NCBI GenBank assembly: GCA_046331095.1
Contig: JAXLRM010000003.1
Coordinates: 930,001 to 994,000, forward strand
Source: JAIBAC01 sp046331095
GTDB lineage: Bacteria; Actinomycetota; Acidimicrobiia; UBA2766
Direction: 5' to 3'
DNA: 64,000 nt
This document shows positions 42,490 through 50,737 of the stretch, in pieces. Position 1 is the stretch's first letter. Each line of letters begins with the position of its first letter. Both the position numbers and the translations under genes were made by a program. The notes under the pieces were generated by a model. That model made no database searches. It worked only from the letters and a program-made list of their open reading frames with translations, and was not told the origin of the DNA.

Positions 42490-44673
42490 ATGTTGAGAAC
42501 GGTGATAGCGGCGCTCGTCACGGCAACCCTCGCGCTGGGACTCGTCGTCGCCGCCCCGGCATCGGCGGCCACCGAGCTGATGGTCAACCCGACGGTCGAG
42601 TCCGGTTCCGGCCAGTCGCCCACCGGCTACACGGCTTCCAAGAGCGGCACCAACGACGCGGCGCTGACCTGGAACAGCACCGGAGGACACGACGGTACGC
42701 ACAGCCTCGCGATAGCGATCAGCACGCTGAGCAGCGGAGAAGCCAAGTGGCTTCCCAACTCGGCCAAGGTGACCAGTGGGGCGGCCTACACGGTCTCGCT
42801 CTGGTACAAGGCGACGGTCACGACCATGGTCGCCGCCGAGGCATGGAGTGACGACTGGTCCACGTACAAGTTCGTCTGGCTCGGGGATCTGACCGCTCGC
42901 GCCGACTGGACGCAGTTCCAGGCGTCCGTGACGGCCCCGGCGGGAACCACCAACTTGCGGTTCTTCCAGACGCTGAGCCGCCCGGGGACTCTCGAGACCG
43001 ACACGTACTCCCTGGTCGCCGGAGCCGCCCCCCCGCCGAGTTCCGGTCAGAACATGGTCGCGAACGCGTCCGCGGAGCTCACGGGGGCCCCGGGCCAGCC
43101 GGCGGCGTGGACGACGACCAAGAGCGGCACCAACAACGCTGCGTTCACGTGGGCGACCGGCGGCGGCCACAGCGGTGACCGCAGCCTCCAGACCCAGATC
43201 ACCAGCTACACCAGCGGCGAGGCGAAGTGGGTGATGGAGGAGATCCCCGTCGCCGGCGGCGGGACGTACTCCGTCGGCGACTGGTACACCTCGACCGGAC
43301 CCTCCTACCTGGCCGCGGAGGCGTGGAACGACACCTGGTCGGTCTACAAGTACTCCTGGCTGGGGCAGCGGAACCCGACGGACGTGTGGACACCGGTCCA
43401 GTACAGCGTCACGGTCCCCTTCGGGGCGACGCGCCTGCGCGTGTACCACATCCTGAACGGGGCAGGGACTTTGCGCACCGACGACACCTGGGTCGTCCAG
43501 GGCAGCGTCGCCGCGCCCACGATCCCGCTGGGCACCAACCTGGTCTCCAACGGCGGCTTCGAGACGGCGGCACCCGGCGGTAGCGCCCCGCTGAGCTGGA
43601 GCCCCGCCCGCTCGGGCAACTACGTGGGCCAGGCGACGTGGCAGAACGGCGTCGCCCGGACCGGATCCCGCAGCGTCCTGGTTTCGAACACGAGTGGGAC
43701 GAACGGCGAGGCGAAGTGGGTGATGGCGCCCGTGCCGGTCAAGCAGCAGCAGCTCTACACGTACTCCGCCTGGTACAAGTCGACGGTACCGACCACCCTC
43801 GGCGCCGAGGTCTGGAGCGACGACTGGTCGTTCTACCGCTACATCTGGCTCGGGAGCCTGCCGGCGGCCTCGGACTGGTCGAAGGTGTCGTTCCCGATCG
43901 AGACCCCGCCGGGTACCACCAACGTCCGCGTGATCGACTCCCTCACCGGCCTCGGCACCCTGCAGCTCGACGACGTGTCGATCACCCAGGTCGCGCCGCC
44001 CGCGCCGCTGAACAGAGGGCTCGTCTCGGTGGCCTTCGACGACGGCCTGGCGACGATCTGTGACAGCGCGATTCCCGCGATGAACGCCCGCGGCATCACA
44101 TCGACCCAGTACGTCAGCTCGGCCAAGCTGGGCACGAGCGGCTACTGCACGGCGGCCCAGATCGCTGCTGCATCCGCAGGCGGTCACGAAATCGGCTCGC
44201 ACTCGATGTCGCACCCCCACCTGACCCAGCTCACCCCCCAACAGCTCGCGGCCGAGCTCGACGGCGACCGCAGCGCCCTCCAGGCGATCACGGGCACCGC
44301 GGTGACCGACTTCGCCGATCCCTACGGCGAGACCAACGCCACTGTGACCGCGGCGGTCGCGTCGAGGTTCGCGAGCCAGCGCACCACGGACTGGGGCTAC
44401 GTGGGCCGCGACAACTTCGATCCCTACCGCCTGGTCGTGCACGACGCGTTCCGGGACACGACGGCCGCCGAGGTCCAGGGCTGGCTGGCCCGGGCAGCGG
44501 CGGACAAGACGTGGTTGATCATCGTGTACCACGGCGTGCAGGACACAGGCGACCAGTTCGACATCACCCAGACCCAACTCAACTCCCACCTCGACGTGAT
44601 CAAGGCGAGTGGCCTGCCGATCAAGACCGTACGGGACGGCCTCGCGGAGGTGGCGCCCCAAGCGGGATCCTGA
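42490..44673 (+). CDS. Secreted polysaccharide deacetylase with three tandem carbohydrate-binding-like domains
   Basis: A 727-aa exported protein. The ATG at 42490 gives a clean signal peptide (MLRTVIAALVTATLALGLVV, cut after ASAA). Three repeats of about 145 residues follow, each with N..VE/F/A, then SGEAKW or NGEAKW, then AEAWSDDWS or similar, YK..WLG, a GTTN-type strand and GTL near the end; they look like jelly-roll carbohydrate-binding modules. The last ~220 residues are the NodB deacetylase: VAFDDGLATI (metal Asp), GSHSMSHPHL (HxxxH), DPYGE and YHGV. It should remove acetyl groups from extracellular glycan while bound to it. Confidence 0.9.
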   Translation: MLRTVIAALVTATLALGLVVAAPASAATELMVNPTVESGSGQSPTGYTASKSGTNDAALTWNSTGGHDGTHSLAIAISTLSSGEAKWLPNSAKVTSGAAYTVSLWYKATVTTMVAAEAWSDDWSTYKFVWLGDLTARADWTQFQASVTAPAGTTNLRFFQTLSRPGTLETDTYSLVAGAAPPPSSGQNMVANASAELTGAPGQPAAWTTTKSGTNNAAFTWATGGGHSGDRSLQTQITSYTSGEAKWVMEEIPVAGGGTYSVGDWYTSTGPSYLAAEAWNDTWSVYKYSWLGQRNPTDVWTPVQYSVTVPFGATRLRVYHILNGAGTLRTDDTWVVQGSVAAPTIPLGTNLVSNGGFETAAPGGSAPLSWSPARSGNYVGQATWQNGVARTGSRSVLVSNTSGTNGEAKWVMAPVPVKQQQLYTYSAWYKSTVPTTLGAEVWSDDWSFYRYIWLGSLPAASDWSKVSFPIETPPGTTNVRVIDSLTGLGTLQLDDVSITQVAPPAPLNRGLVSVAFDDGLATICDSAIPAMNARGITSTQYVSSAKLGTSGYCTAAQIAAASAGGHEIGSHSMSHPHLTQLTPQQLAAELDGDRSALQAITGTAVTDFADPYGETNATVTAAVASRFASQRTTDWGYVGRDNFDPYRLVVHDAFRDTTAAEVQGWLARAAADKTWLIIVYHGVQDTGDQFDITQTQLNSHLDVIKASGLPIKTVRDGLAEVAPQAGS

Positions 44674-44687
44674 CCCGCCGCAGGACC

Positions 44688-44717
44688 GGCCGCCGTGACC
44701 GGGGGTCTCCGGCGGCC
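44688..44717 (+). terminator. Hairpin after the deacetylase gene
   Basis: GGCCGCCG (44688-44695) pairs with CGGCGGCC (44710-44717) across a 14-nt loop, 15 nt after the deacetylase stop and just before the -10 box of the next operon. Confidence 0.5.
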
Positions 44718-44719
44718 CG

Positions 44720-44725
44720 TATCAT
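44720..44725 (+). promoter_or_regulatory. -10 box for the acyl-modification operon
   Basis: TATCAT, an A/T-rich hexamer in very GC-rich surroundings, lies 33 nt before the GTG at 44759. No clear -35 is visible, and the upstream hairpin occupies that region. Confidence 0.4.
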
Positions 44726-44758
44726 CTCCCACTCTTCGGACAGACCGGACCGGCACCT

Positions 44759-45904
44759 GTGGACTTCTCCTGGACCGACGAACAGCTCGCACTGCGTCGA
44801 GACGCCGTCAGGTTCGCGACCTCCCGGCTCAACGAGGGAGTTGCCGGCGACGACGCCCGGATGCGCTTCCCGCGGGAGAAGTGGGACGAGCTCGGGAGCT
44901 GGGGCTACTTCGGGCTGCCCGTGCCCGAGGCCGAGGGAGGCGCAGGCGTCGACCTGATGACCGCTCTGCTCGTGACCGAAGGCCTCGGCGAGGGATGCCT
45001 CGACGGCGGCCTCGTCTTCTCGGCGGTCGTCCAGCTCTGGGACCTCGTCGTGCCGCTCTGGAAGGCGGGCAGCACCGATCAGAAGCTCCGTTACCTGCCC
45101 GGCCTCATGGACGGTTCGCTGGTCGGCGCGATCGCCGTGACCGAGCCGGACGCAGGCTCCGACGCCTTCTCGATGACCACGAGCGCGGCACGTGCAGACG
45201 GTGGCTGGCGCCTCCACGGGGCCAAGATGTTCATCACCAACGGGCCCGTGGCAGATGTCGTTCTCGTCTTCGCGAGGACGGGGACCTCGTCGCCGATCGG
45301 CTCCATCAGCGCCTTCCTCGTGAGCACGTCGTCGCCCGGGGTAACCGCCGGTCCGGCGTTCGAGAAGATGGGCCTGCGCACCTCGCCCGTCGGCGAGGTC
45401 GCCTTCGACGACGTGTTCGTCCCCGACGAGGACGTCGTCGGCAAGGTCGGGATGGGCATGGAGGTCTTCAAGGACGCGCTCGAGTGGGAGCGCATCTTCG
45501 GTCTCGCCATGTACCTGGGGGCGCTCGAGCGCGAGCTGGCCGGGGCGCGCAGGTACGTGCGCGAACGCACGGCCTTCGGGCAGCCGATAGGCAAGTTCCA
45601 ATCGGTCGCCAACCGGCTCGTCGACATGAAGCTGAGGCTCGAGACATCGCGCCTGCTCGTCTACCGGGCCGGGTGGAACAAGGCCACGGGCCGCAACGCC
45701 GGAACGGAGGCGGCGATGGCGAAGCTCTGGTTGAGCGAGTGCGCCGTCGCGAGCAGCCTCGACGCCATCCAGGTACGAGGCGGGTACGGCTACCTGACCG
45801 AGTCGGGGGTGGAGCGGATGCTGCGCGACGCGGTCGGGTCACGCATATACGCGGGGACATCGGAGGTGCAGCGCACGATCATCGCCCGGGGAATGGGGGT
45901 CTGA
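44759..45904 (+). CDS. Acyl-CoA dehydrogenase-like flavoprotein, prolyl-carrier oxidase type
   Basis: A 381-aa acyl-CoA dehydrogenase-fold enzyme: IAVTEPDAGSDAFSM, HGAKMFITNGPVADVVLVF, LRTSPVGEVAFDDVFVP, MKLRLETSRLLVYRAGW, GGYGYLTESGVERMLRD and AGTSEVQRTIIAR. From memory of the family, the segments GLVFSAVV, MKLRLE.SRLL and SPVGEV.FDD resemble PltE-type enzymes that oxidise carrier-bound proline more than fatty acyl-CoA dehydrogenases. It is followed, two bases after its stop, by an adenylation enzyme and then a carrier protein. It therefore probably oxidises a carrier-bound amino acyl or acyl group destined for a sugar. Start GTG. Confidence 0.85.
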   Translation: MDFSWTDEQLALRRDAVRFATSRLNEGVAGDDARMRFPREKWDELGSWGYFGLPVPEAEGGAGVDLMTALLVTEGLGEGCLDGGLVFSAVVQLWDLVVPLWKAGSTDQKLRYLPGLMDGSLVGAIAVTEPDAGSDAFSMTTSAARADGGWRLHGAKMFITNGPVADVVLVFARTGTSSPIGSISAFLVSTSSPGVTAGPAFEKMGLRTSPVGEVAFDDVFVPDEDVVGKVGMGMEVFKDALEWERIFGLAMYLGALERELAGARRYVRERTAFGQPIGKFQSVANRLVDMKLRLETSRLLVYRAGWNKATGRNAGTEAAMAKLWLSECAVASSLDAIQVRGGYGYLTESGVERMLRDAVGSRIYAGTSEVQRTIIARGMGV

Positions 45905-45906
45905 GC

Positions 45907-47520
45907 GTGGGCCCCGCACCCGCGCGGCCCTACCTCTTGGACCATCTCGTGCGGCGCGCGGCTGAGCTCACACCCGAGGGCGCGGCGCTGCGCTCGGGCG
46001 GGCACACGTGCACCTACGCGGAGCTCGACCGCCACGCCGACGCGGTCGCCGCCGTGCTCCAGGAGATGGGCGTCGCCGTGGGCGACCGCGTCGCCGTGCA
46101 GCACGACAAGACGCTCGCGACCATCGCCGCCGTTTACGGGATACTCCGCGCGGGAGCCGCGTACGTCCCGCTCGACCCCAAGGCACCGCATCTGCGGGGC
46201 GCCACGATCGCAAGGGACTGTGAGGTCGCGGCCGTGGTCGCCGGCGCCGGCCACGTCGCCGGGCTGCGGGCCGCGGGCGGAGTGCATGCCGCCCCGCGAG
46301 GCATCGTGCTGCCCGACGCGAAGCCCGGGATCGAGGAGGCCGGTCCCGACGGCTTCGTCGACTGGGACGGTGTGCTCGCCTGCGGGGCCACGCCTCACGA
46401 CAGGTCCGTGAACGAGACCGACCTCGCCTACGTCCTGTACACGTCGGGCTCGACGGGGAAGCCCAAGGGTGTGAGCATCACGCACCGCAACTGCCTCGCA
46501 TTCGTCGAGTGGGCCCACGACTACTGCGGTCTCGCGGCGGAAGACGTCGTGACCCAGCACGCGCCCCTGCACTTCGACCTCTCGACGTTCGACCTGTACG
46601 CCACGGCGATGGCCGGCGCGACCCTGACCGTCGTGCCCGAGACAGCGAAGCTGTTCCCGGTCCGGCTGTCCCAGTGGCTCGTCGACGAACGCGTGTCGGT
46701 GTGGTACTCGGTGCCGATGGCGCTCGCCCTCCTCGCCCGCCACGGCAAGCTCGAGGACCGTGACCTCGCGGCGCTGCGCCTGGTGCTCTTCGCGGGCGAG
46801 GTCTTCCCGCCTCGGCAGTTGCGCGAGCTCATGGGTCTGGTTCCCGGTGCTCGCTACGTCAACCTCTACGGGCCCACCGAGACGAACGTCTGCACCTGCT
46901 GGGAGGTGCAGGAGCCGCCCGAGGGCGACGACCCGTTGCCGATCGGGCGCTTCTGCGGGAACCAGCGCGGCTTCGTGGTCGATGCGAACGGCGACATCGT
47001 GACCGGAGCAGGTGCCGAGGGGGAGCTCTGGGTCCGCTCGCCCACGGTCGCACGAGGCTACTGGGGCGACGCGGGCCGAACGGCGGAGCGGTTCCGGGCG
47101 CCGGCGACGTACCGGACCGGTGACATCGTGCGGGTCGTCGACGACGCCGAACCCCCGTGCCTGGTACTCGTCGGGCGCAGCGACCACATGATCAAGAGCC
47201 GTGGGTACCGCATCGAGCTCGGCGAGATCGAGGCCGCGTTGGCAACGCACGCGTCGGTCACCGCCACGTGCGCCGTCGGCGTGCCCGACGAGCTGATGGG
47301 GAACCGCATCGTCGCCTTCTGCGCCGTCGACGGTCGCGTCGACTCCGCCGAGCTCCTGCAGGCATGCCGCGTGCGACTTCCCAGCTACATGGTGCCCGAG
47401 CGGATCGAGGTCGATGTCATGCTCCCGAGCACGACCAACGGCAAGGTCGACCGTGGGGAGCTCGGCCGCAGGGCCGCAACACTCATCGGGACGGCCGAAC
47501 CGTCGATGGGACTGCGATGA
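45907..47520 (+). CDS. Stand-alone amino acid adenylation enzyme
   Basis: A 537-aa ANL-superfamily enzyme laid out as an NRPS A domain: TYAELDRHADAVAAVL, the P-loop LYTSGSTGKPKGVSITH, FDLSTFDLYATAM, NLYGPTETNVC, YRTGDIV and GRSDHMIKSRGYRIELGEIE, ending with the catalytic Lys in TTNGKVDRGEL. It lacks condensation or carrier domains. The GTG start lies 2 nt after the upstream stop and its own stop overlaps the carrier-protein start (ATGA). It should activate an amino or small carboxylic acid as the adenylate and load the adjacent carrier. Specificity residues were not decoded. Confidence 0.9.
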   Translation: MGPAPARPYLLDHLVRRAAELTPEGAALRSGGHTCTYAELDRHADAVAAVLQEMGVAVGDRVAVQHDKTLATIAAVYGILRAGAAYVPLDPKAPHLRGATIARDCEVAAVVAGAGHVAGLRAAGGVHAAPRGIVLPDAKPGIEEAGPDGFVDWDGVLACGATPHDRSVNETDLAYVLYTSGSTGKPKGVSITHRNCLAFVEWAHDYCGLAAEDVVTQHAPLHFDLSTFDLYATAMAGATLTVVPETAKLFPVRLSQWLVDERVSVWYSVPMALALLARHGKLEDRDLAALRLVLFAGEVFPPRQLRELMGLVPGARYVNLYGPTETNVCTCWEVQEPPEGDDPLPIGRFCGNQRGFVVDANGDIVTGAGAEGELWVRSPTVARGYWGDAGRTAERFRAPATYRTGDIVRVVDDAEPPCLVLVGRSDHMIKSRGYRIELGEIEAALATHASVTATCAVGVPDELMGNRIVAFCAVDGRVDSAELLQACRVRLPSYMVPERIEVDVMLPSTTNGKVDRGELGRRAATLIGTAEPSMGLR

Positions 47521-47762
47521 GCAGCATCACACTGGTGAGGGACCTCCTGGGAGAGATCGCCGGGATCGACGTCGTCGCGGACATCGGCGACGACGACCAT
47601 CTCCTGGAGCAGGGCCTGGTGGACTCGCTTCACCTGGTGGAGCTCGTCTCCGGGCTGGAGGAACGTGCCGGAGTCGAGGTCGAGGCCGACGACCTCGTGC
47701 CGGAGAACTTCGAGTCGCTCACGGCGATCGCCGCCTTCGTGGACGCCAAGACCACCCGATGA
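47517..47762 (+). CDS. Acyl/peptidyl carrier protein
   Basis: An 81-aa acidic protein with the phosphopantetheine site GLVDSLHLVELV (Ser in DSL) and the helix pattern of carrier proteins (ITLVRDLLGEIAG, LTAIAAFVDA). The ATG overlaps the stop of the adenylation enzyme and its own stop overlaps the next start. It is the tethering partner for the adenylation enzyme and the flavoprotein upstream. It needs a phosphopantetheinyl transferase encoded elsewhere. Confidence 0.9.
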   Translation: MSSITLVRDLLGEIAGIDVVADIGDDDHLLEQGLVDSLHLVELVSGLEERAGVEVEADDLVPENFESLTAIAAFVDAKTTR

Positions 47763-48427
47763 GAGTCGACGTCTCCGTGCCCGGCTCCGGCACCGGGGGA
47801 GACCGGCGAGGCCCGATCCGGCGAGTCCGCGACGCCACCGACGACAGGCTGCTCTCGCTCCGTCGCATCGACATCGTCCAGCGCCCCATGGCACGGCCCG
47901 TCCCGGTGGTACGGACCAAGCGCGACTTCGATGTCGTCGCGGTGTCCGACCCCGCCTCACCCCACGTCGCCGCACTCCTGGCGGCAGGCCGCACGGGCGC
48001 CCCCGAGAACCTCGCGTCCGGCGACGTGGGTTTCGTGGCATTCGACGGCGGCATCCTCGCCGGATGGATCTGGTTCACGCGCCGCAGCCACGTCGACCCC
48101 TACGGGGGGATCCGGATGAACCTGCAGCCCCACGAGGGCTACACCTACGACCTCTACGCCGATCCGCGCTACCGCCCAGACGGCGTCGCCGCCCTGCTCG
48201 TGCAAGCTATGCTGCGCCACGTCGCCGAGCACCACGACGACGTCGAGGTCGTCTACTCCTACGTGCGTGAGAGCAACCGCGAGAGCCAGGTGTTGTTGCG
48301 CATGATGTTCGGCTTCACGTCCTGCCAGAAGGCCACGAGCGTGCGGGTGCTCAACCACTTCGGCTGCCAGATGCCGTTCCGCACCACTCCCAGCGGCGGG
48401 CCGTCGTCACGCCGGCGTAATCGGTGA
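47759..48427 (+). CDS. GNAT-family N-acetyltransferase
   Basis: A 222-aa protein. The N-terminus (about 60 residues) is Arg/Asp-rich. Residues about 95-190 fit the GNAT fold: VGFVAFDGGILAGWIWF, YDLYADPRYRPDGVAALLVQAML (the acyl-CoA pyrophosphate-binding region is loose) and YVRESNRESQVLLRMMFGF. It overlaps both neighbours (ATGA before, GTGA after). In this operon it may move the carrier-bound acyl group, or an acetyl group, onto an amino sugar. The fold call is moderate; the donor is inferred only from context. Confidence 0.75.
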   Translation: MRVDVSVPGSGTGGDRRGPIRRVRDATDDRLLSLRRIDIVQRPMARPVPVVRTKRDFDVVAVSDPASPHVAALLAAGRTGAPENLASGDVGFVAFDGGILAGWIWFTRRSHVDPYGGIRMNLQPHEGYTYDLYADPRYRPDGVAALLVQAMLRHVAEHHDDVEVVYSYVRESNRESQVLLRMMFGFTSCQKATSVRVLNHFGCQMPFRTTPSGGPSSRRRNR

Positions 48428-49542
48428 GGGGCCGAGCCGAGACGACGAACCTCGTCGCGCGCTCGCGCCGCGCCGACGACGCCGCGGTGGAGCTCGCGTG
48501 GAAGGAGCACCAGGACGCCGACCACGTCCCGACACCGTTCCAGTCGTGGGAGTGGTTCTCGTCCCTGACCGACTCGGAGGCGCTCGCCGCGGACGTGGAG
48601 GTTCTCTGCGCCGAGGACGGCTCCGGGCGGATCGTCGGACTCCTCGCCCTGGGCTGGGCCGCAACCGGGAAGCTCCCCACCCTCGGCTTCGCCGGCTGGG
48701 ACTACACGACCCCGGACCACGTCGACGTGATCGCCGCACCTGAAGACCGGCGACGGTGTGCCCACGCGTTCGCGAGTCATCTCGCCGGGCGACGCGATTG
48801 GGCCATGGTGGACTTCGACGGCATCGCCGCGGGCAGCGCCCTCGGCCCGGCCCTCGCCGCGGCGTTGCGGCCACCCCGCTACGTCACCCTGGCTGCGGAG
48901 GACGTGGTCTGCCGTTACCTGCCGCTCGACCCCGACAAGGGGATGGAGAACGTGCCTTCGCGCAGCACCCGCAAGCAGGCCCGCCAGGACCTGCGGCGCG
49001 CCGAGGCCGGCGGGGGTGGCTTCGATCGTGTGACCGACCCCGACACGGTCGACGCGGCGTTCGACTCGCTCGTCGCCCTGCACCGGAAGCGATTCCCACG
49101 GTCGCCGGTGTTCGCGACCCCCGAACGCGAGCAGTTCCAGCGCCGCGCCGCTAGCCGGCTCCTCACAGCAGGGCTCGCGAGGATCTACCGGCTCACCGTC
49201 GGGGACCGTTTGGTTGCGATCTCGTATCTGGTCACCGCGCACGGAGTGGCGGGCAGCTACCTGAGTGGACGCGACGACGAGGCCGGATTGCTCCACAGCC
49301 CGGGGCGCACACTGCGTGCGGGCGTAATCGGCGACCTGGCCGCGGACCGATTCCGCGAGTACGACGGCCTCCGAGGCGGCCACGAGTACAAGACGACGTT
49401 GACGGACTCGGAACGGACCGACCTGCGCGTCCGTCACGTACGTGTCGGCCGGCGCTCGATCGGCTGGGCCGCGCCGAAGCTGGTCCACCGACTCGGATCC
49501 CGGTTGGGTCGTACCGCCCCTGCGGAGGCGGACACGCTGTGA
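48424..49542 (+). CDS. FemAB/BioF2-like GNAT acyltransferase
   Basis: A 372-aa protein of the Acetyltransf_6 (CelD/BioF2-like) type: FQSWEWFSSLTD near the start, SRSTRKQARQDLRRAE in the middle (the NSRRNLRK-like helix), LVALHRKRFPRSPVF, and a C-terminal YRLTVGDRLVAISYLV then EYDGLRGGHEYKTTL. Family members act in exopolysaccharide synthesis and in transfer of amino acyl groups. The GTG start overlaps the upstream stop and its own stop overlaps the glycosyltransferase start. It is the second candidate for the enzyme that places the acyl group on the sugar. Confidence 0.82.
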   Translation: MRGRAETTNLVARSRRADDAAVELAWKEHQDADHVPTPFQSWEWFSSLTDSEALAADVEVLCAEDGSGRIVGLLALGWAATGKLPTLGFAGWDYTTPDHVDVIAAPEDRRRCAHAFASHLAGRRDWAMVDFDGIAAGSALGPALAAALRPPRYVTLAAEDVVCRYLPLDPDKGMENVPSRSTRKQARQDLRRAEAGGGGFDRVTDPDTVDAAFDSLVALHRKRFPRSPVFATPEREQFQRRAASRLLTAGLARIYRLTVGDRLVAISYLVTAHGVAGSYLSGRDDEAGLLHSPGRTLRAGVIGDLAADRFREYDGLRGGHEYKTTLTDSERTDLRVRHVRVGRRSIGWAAPKLVHRLGSRLGRTAPAEADTL

Positions 49543-50717
49543 AGGTCCTCGCGATCATCGATTCGCTGAGCCTCGGCGGCGCCGAACGTCTCCTGGCGAC
49601 GCTCGCCGACGCGGGCACGCGCGAGGGCATCGACCTCCGGGTCGTGAGCCTCGCCGCCCCGTCGGGCCGTGTCCAACAGGGCATGAAGTCGCTGCTCGGC
49701 GATCTCGGGATCCGCCCTTCCCACCTCGCCGTTTCACGGATGTCGAGCCCTACCGGCTGGGTCCGGCTCCTGCGGACCGTGCGTGAGTCGGACTGCGACG
49801 TCGTGCACGCGCACCTCCAGGAGTCCTCGACCCTGACACCGCTGCTCGCCCGCTTGGCCGGCCGCGGCACCGTCTGCACGTTCCACCACGTCCCTGCGCC
49901 CCTGAGCAGGCGCGATGCGATCAAGGAACGGCTCGCGGTCGCCGCCGCGAGCCACTCACGCGCCGTCGTCTTCGTCTCCCGGGCGTCGATGGACGCCTTC
50001 GCATCCGCTTACCGGCGTTGCCCGAACTGGGTCGTGGTACCCAACGGGGTCGACCTCGAGGAGTTCCGGCCCGCGACCGGGGTCCGCTTCCCGGCGGAGC
50101 TCGGAATCGCCGACGGCGTGCCGACCGCGCTCATGGTGGCGGCCATGCGGGGCCGCAAGGGTCACGAGCACGCCATCGAGGCGTGGGCCGGCGTGGTGTC
50201 ACGGTTCCCGGACGCGATGCTGGTACTCGCGGGGACGGGGAGCGAGGAGGAACGCTACCGTGCTCAGGCCGAGTCCTCCGGCGTGCGCGACAGAGTGGTC
50301 TTCTGCGGTCTGCGCGGCGACATCCCCACCCTGTTGCAGGCTGCGACGATGGTGGTGCTCCCGTCCCAGACCGAGGCCTTCCCCACCACCCTGTTGGAAG
50401 CGGCCGCATGCGGGAAGCCCGTGATCGCGACCCGCGTCGGCGGCATCCCCGAGATCGTCGAGGACGGCGAGACCGGCCTGTTGGTCGACTACGGCGACCC
50501 AGCCGGCCTGGGCGCCGCTGTCTGCGGCCTCCTCGGCGACCCGGACCGAGTCCGGCGCATGGGGGATGCCGCGCGGGCCCTGGCCGAGCGGCGCTTCGGT
50601 GCCGACCTCTGGGCACGCCGCTTGAAGCGGGTCTACAGCGCCGCCGCACAGGCCCATCCGGTGCGCGCGTCCGCCCTCGAGCGCGACCTCGACGTCACCG
50701 GTGACCGACCGACGTAG
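49539..50717 (+). CDS. Family 4 glycosyltransferase
   Basis: A 392-aa GT-B enzyme. The N-terminal half starts VLAIIDSLSLGGAERLLATL; the C-terminal half has VVPNGVDLEEF, VFCGLRGDIPTLLQAA, and the donor-binding PSQTEAFPTTLLEAAACGKPVIA with VGGIPEIVEDGETGLLV. The start is GTG, overlapping the FemAB-like stop. It is the last gene of the six-gene acyl-modification operon and probably adds the sugar that will carry, or carries, the modification. Confidence 0.92.
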   Translation: MKVLAIIDSLSLGGAERLLATLADAGTREGIDLRVVSLAAPSGRVQQGMKSLLGDLGIRPSHLAVSRMSSPTGWVRLLRTVRESDCDVVHAHLQESSTLTPLLARLAGRGTVCTFHHVPAPLSRRDAIKERLAVAAASHSRAVVFVSRASMDAFASAYRRCPNWVVVPNGVDLEEFRPATGVRFPAELGIADGVPTALMVAAMRGRKGHEHAIEAWAGVVSRFPDAMLVLAGTGSEEERYRAQAESSGVRDRVVFCGLRGDIPTLLQAATMVVLPSQTEAFPTTLLEAAACGKPVIATRVGGIPEIVEDGETGLLVDYGDPAGLGAAVCGLLGDPDRVRRMGDAARALAERRFGADLWARRLKRVYSAAAQAHPVRASALERDLDVTGDRPT

Positions 50718-50737
50718 CGGTATCTCCGGTCACCGCC

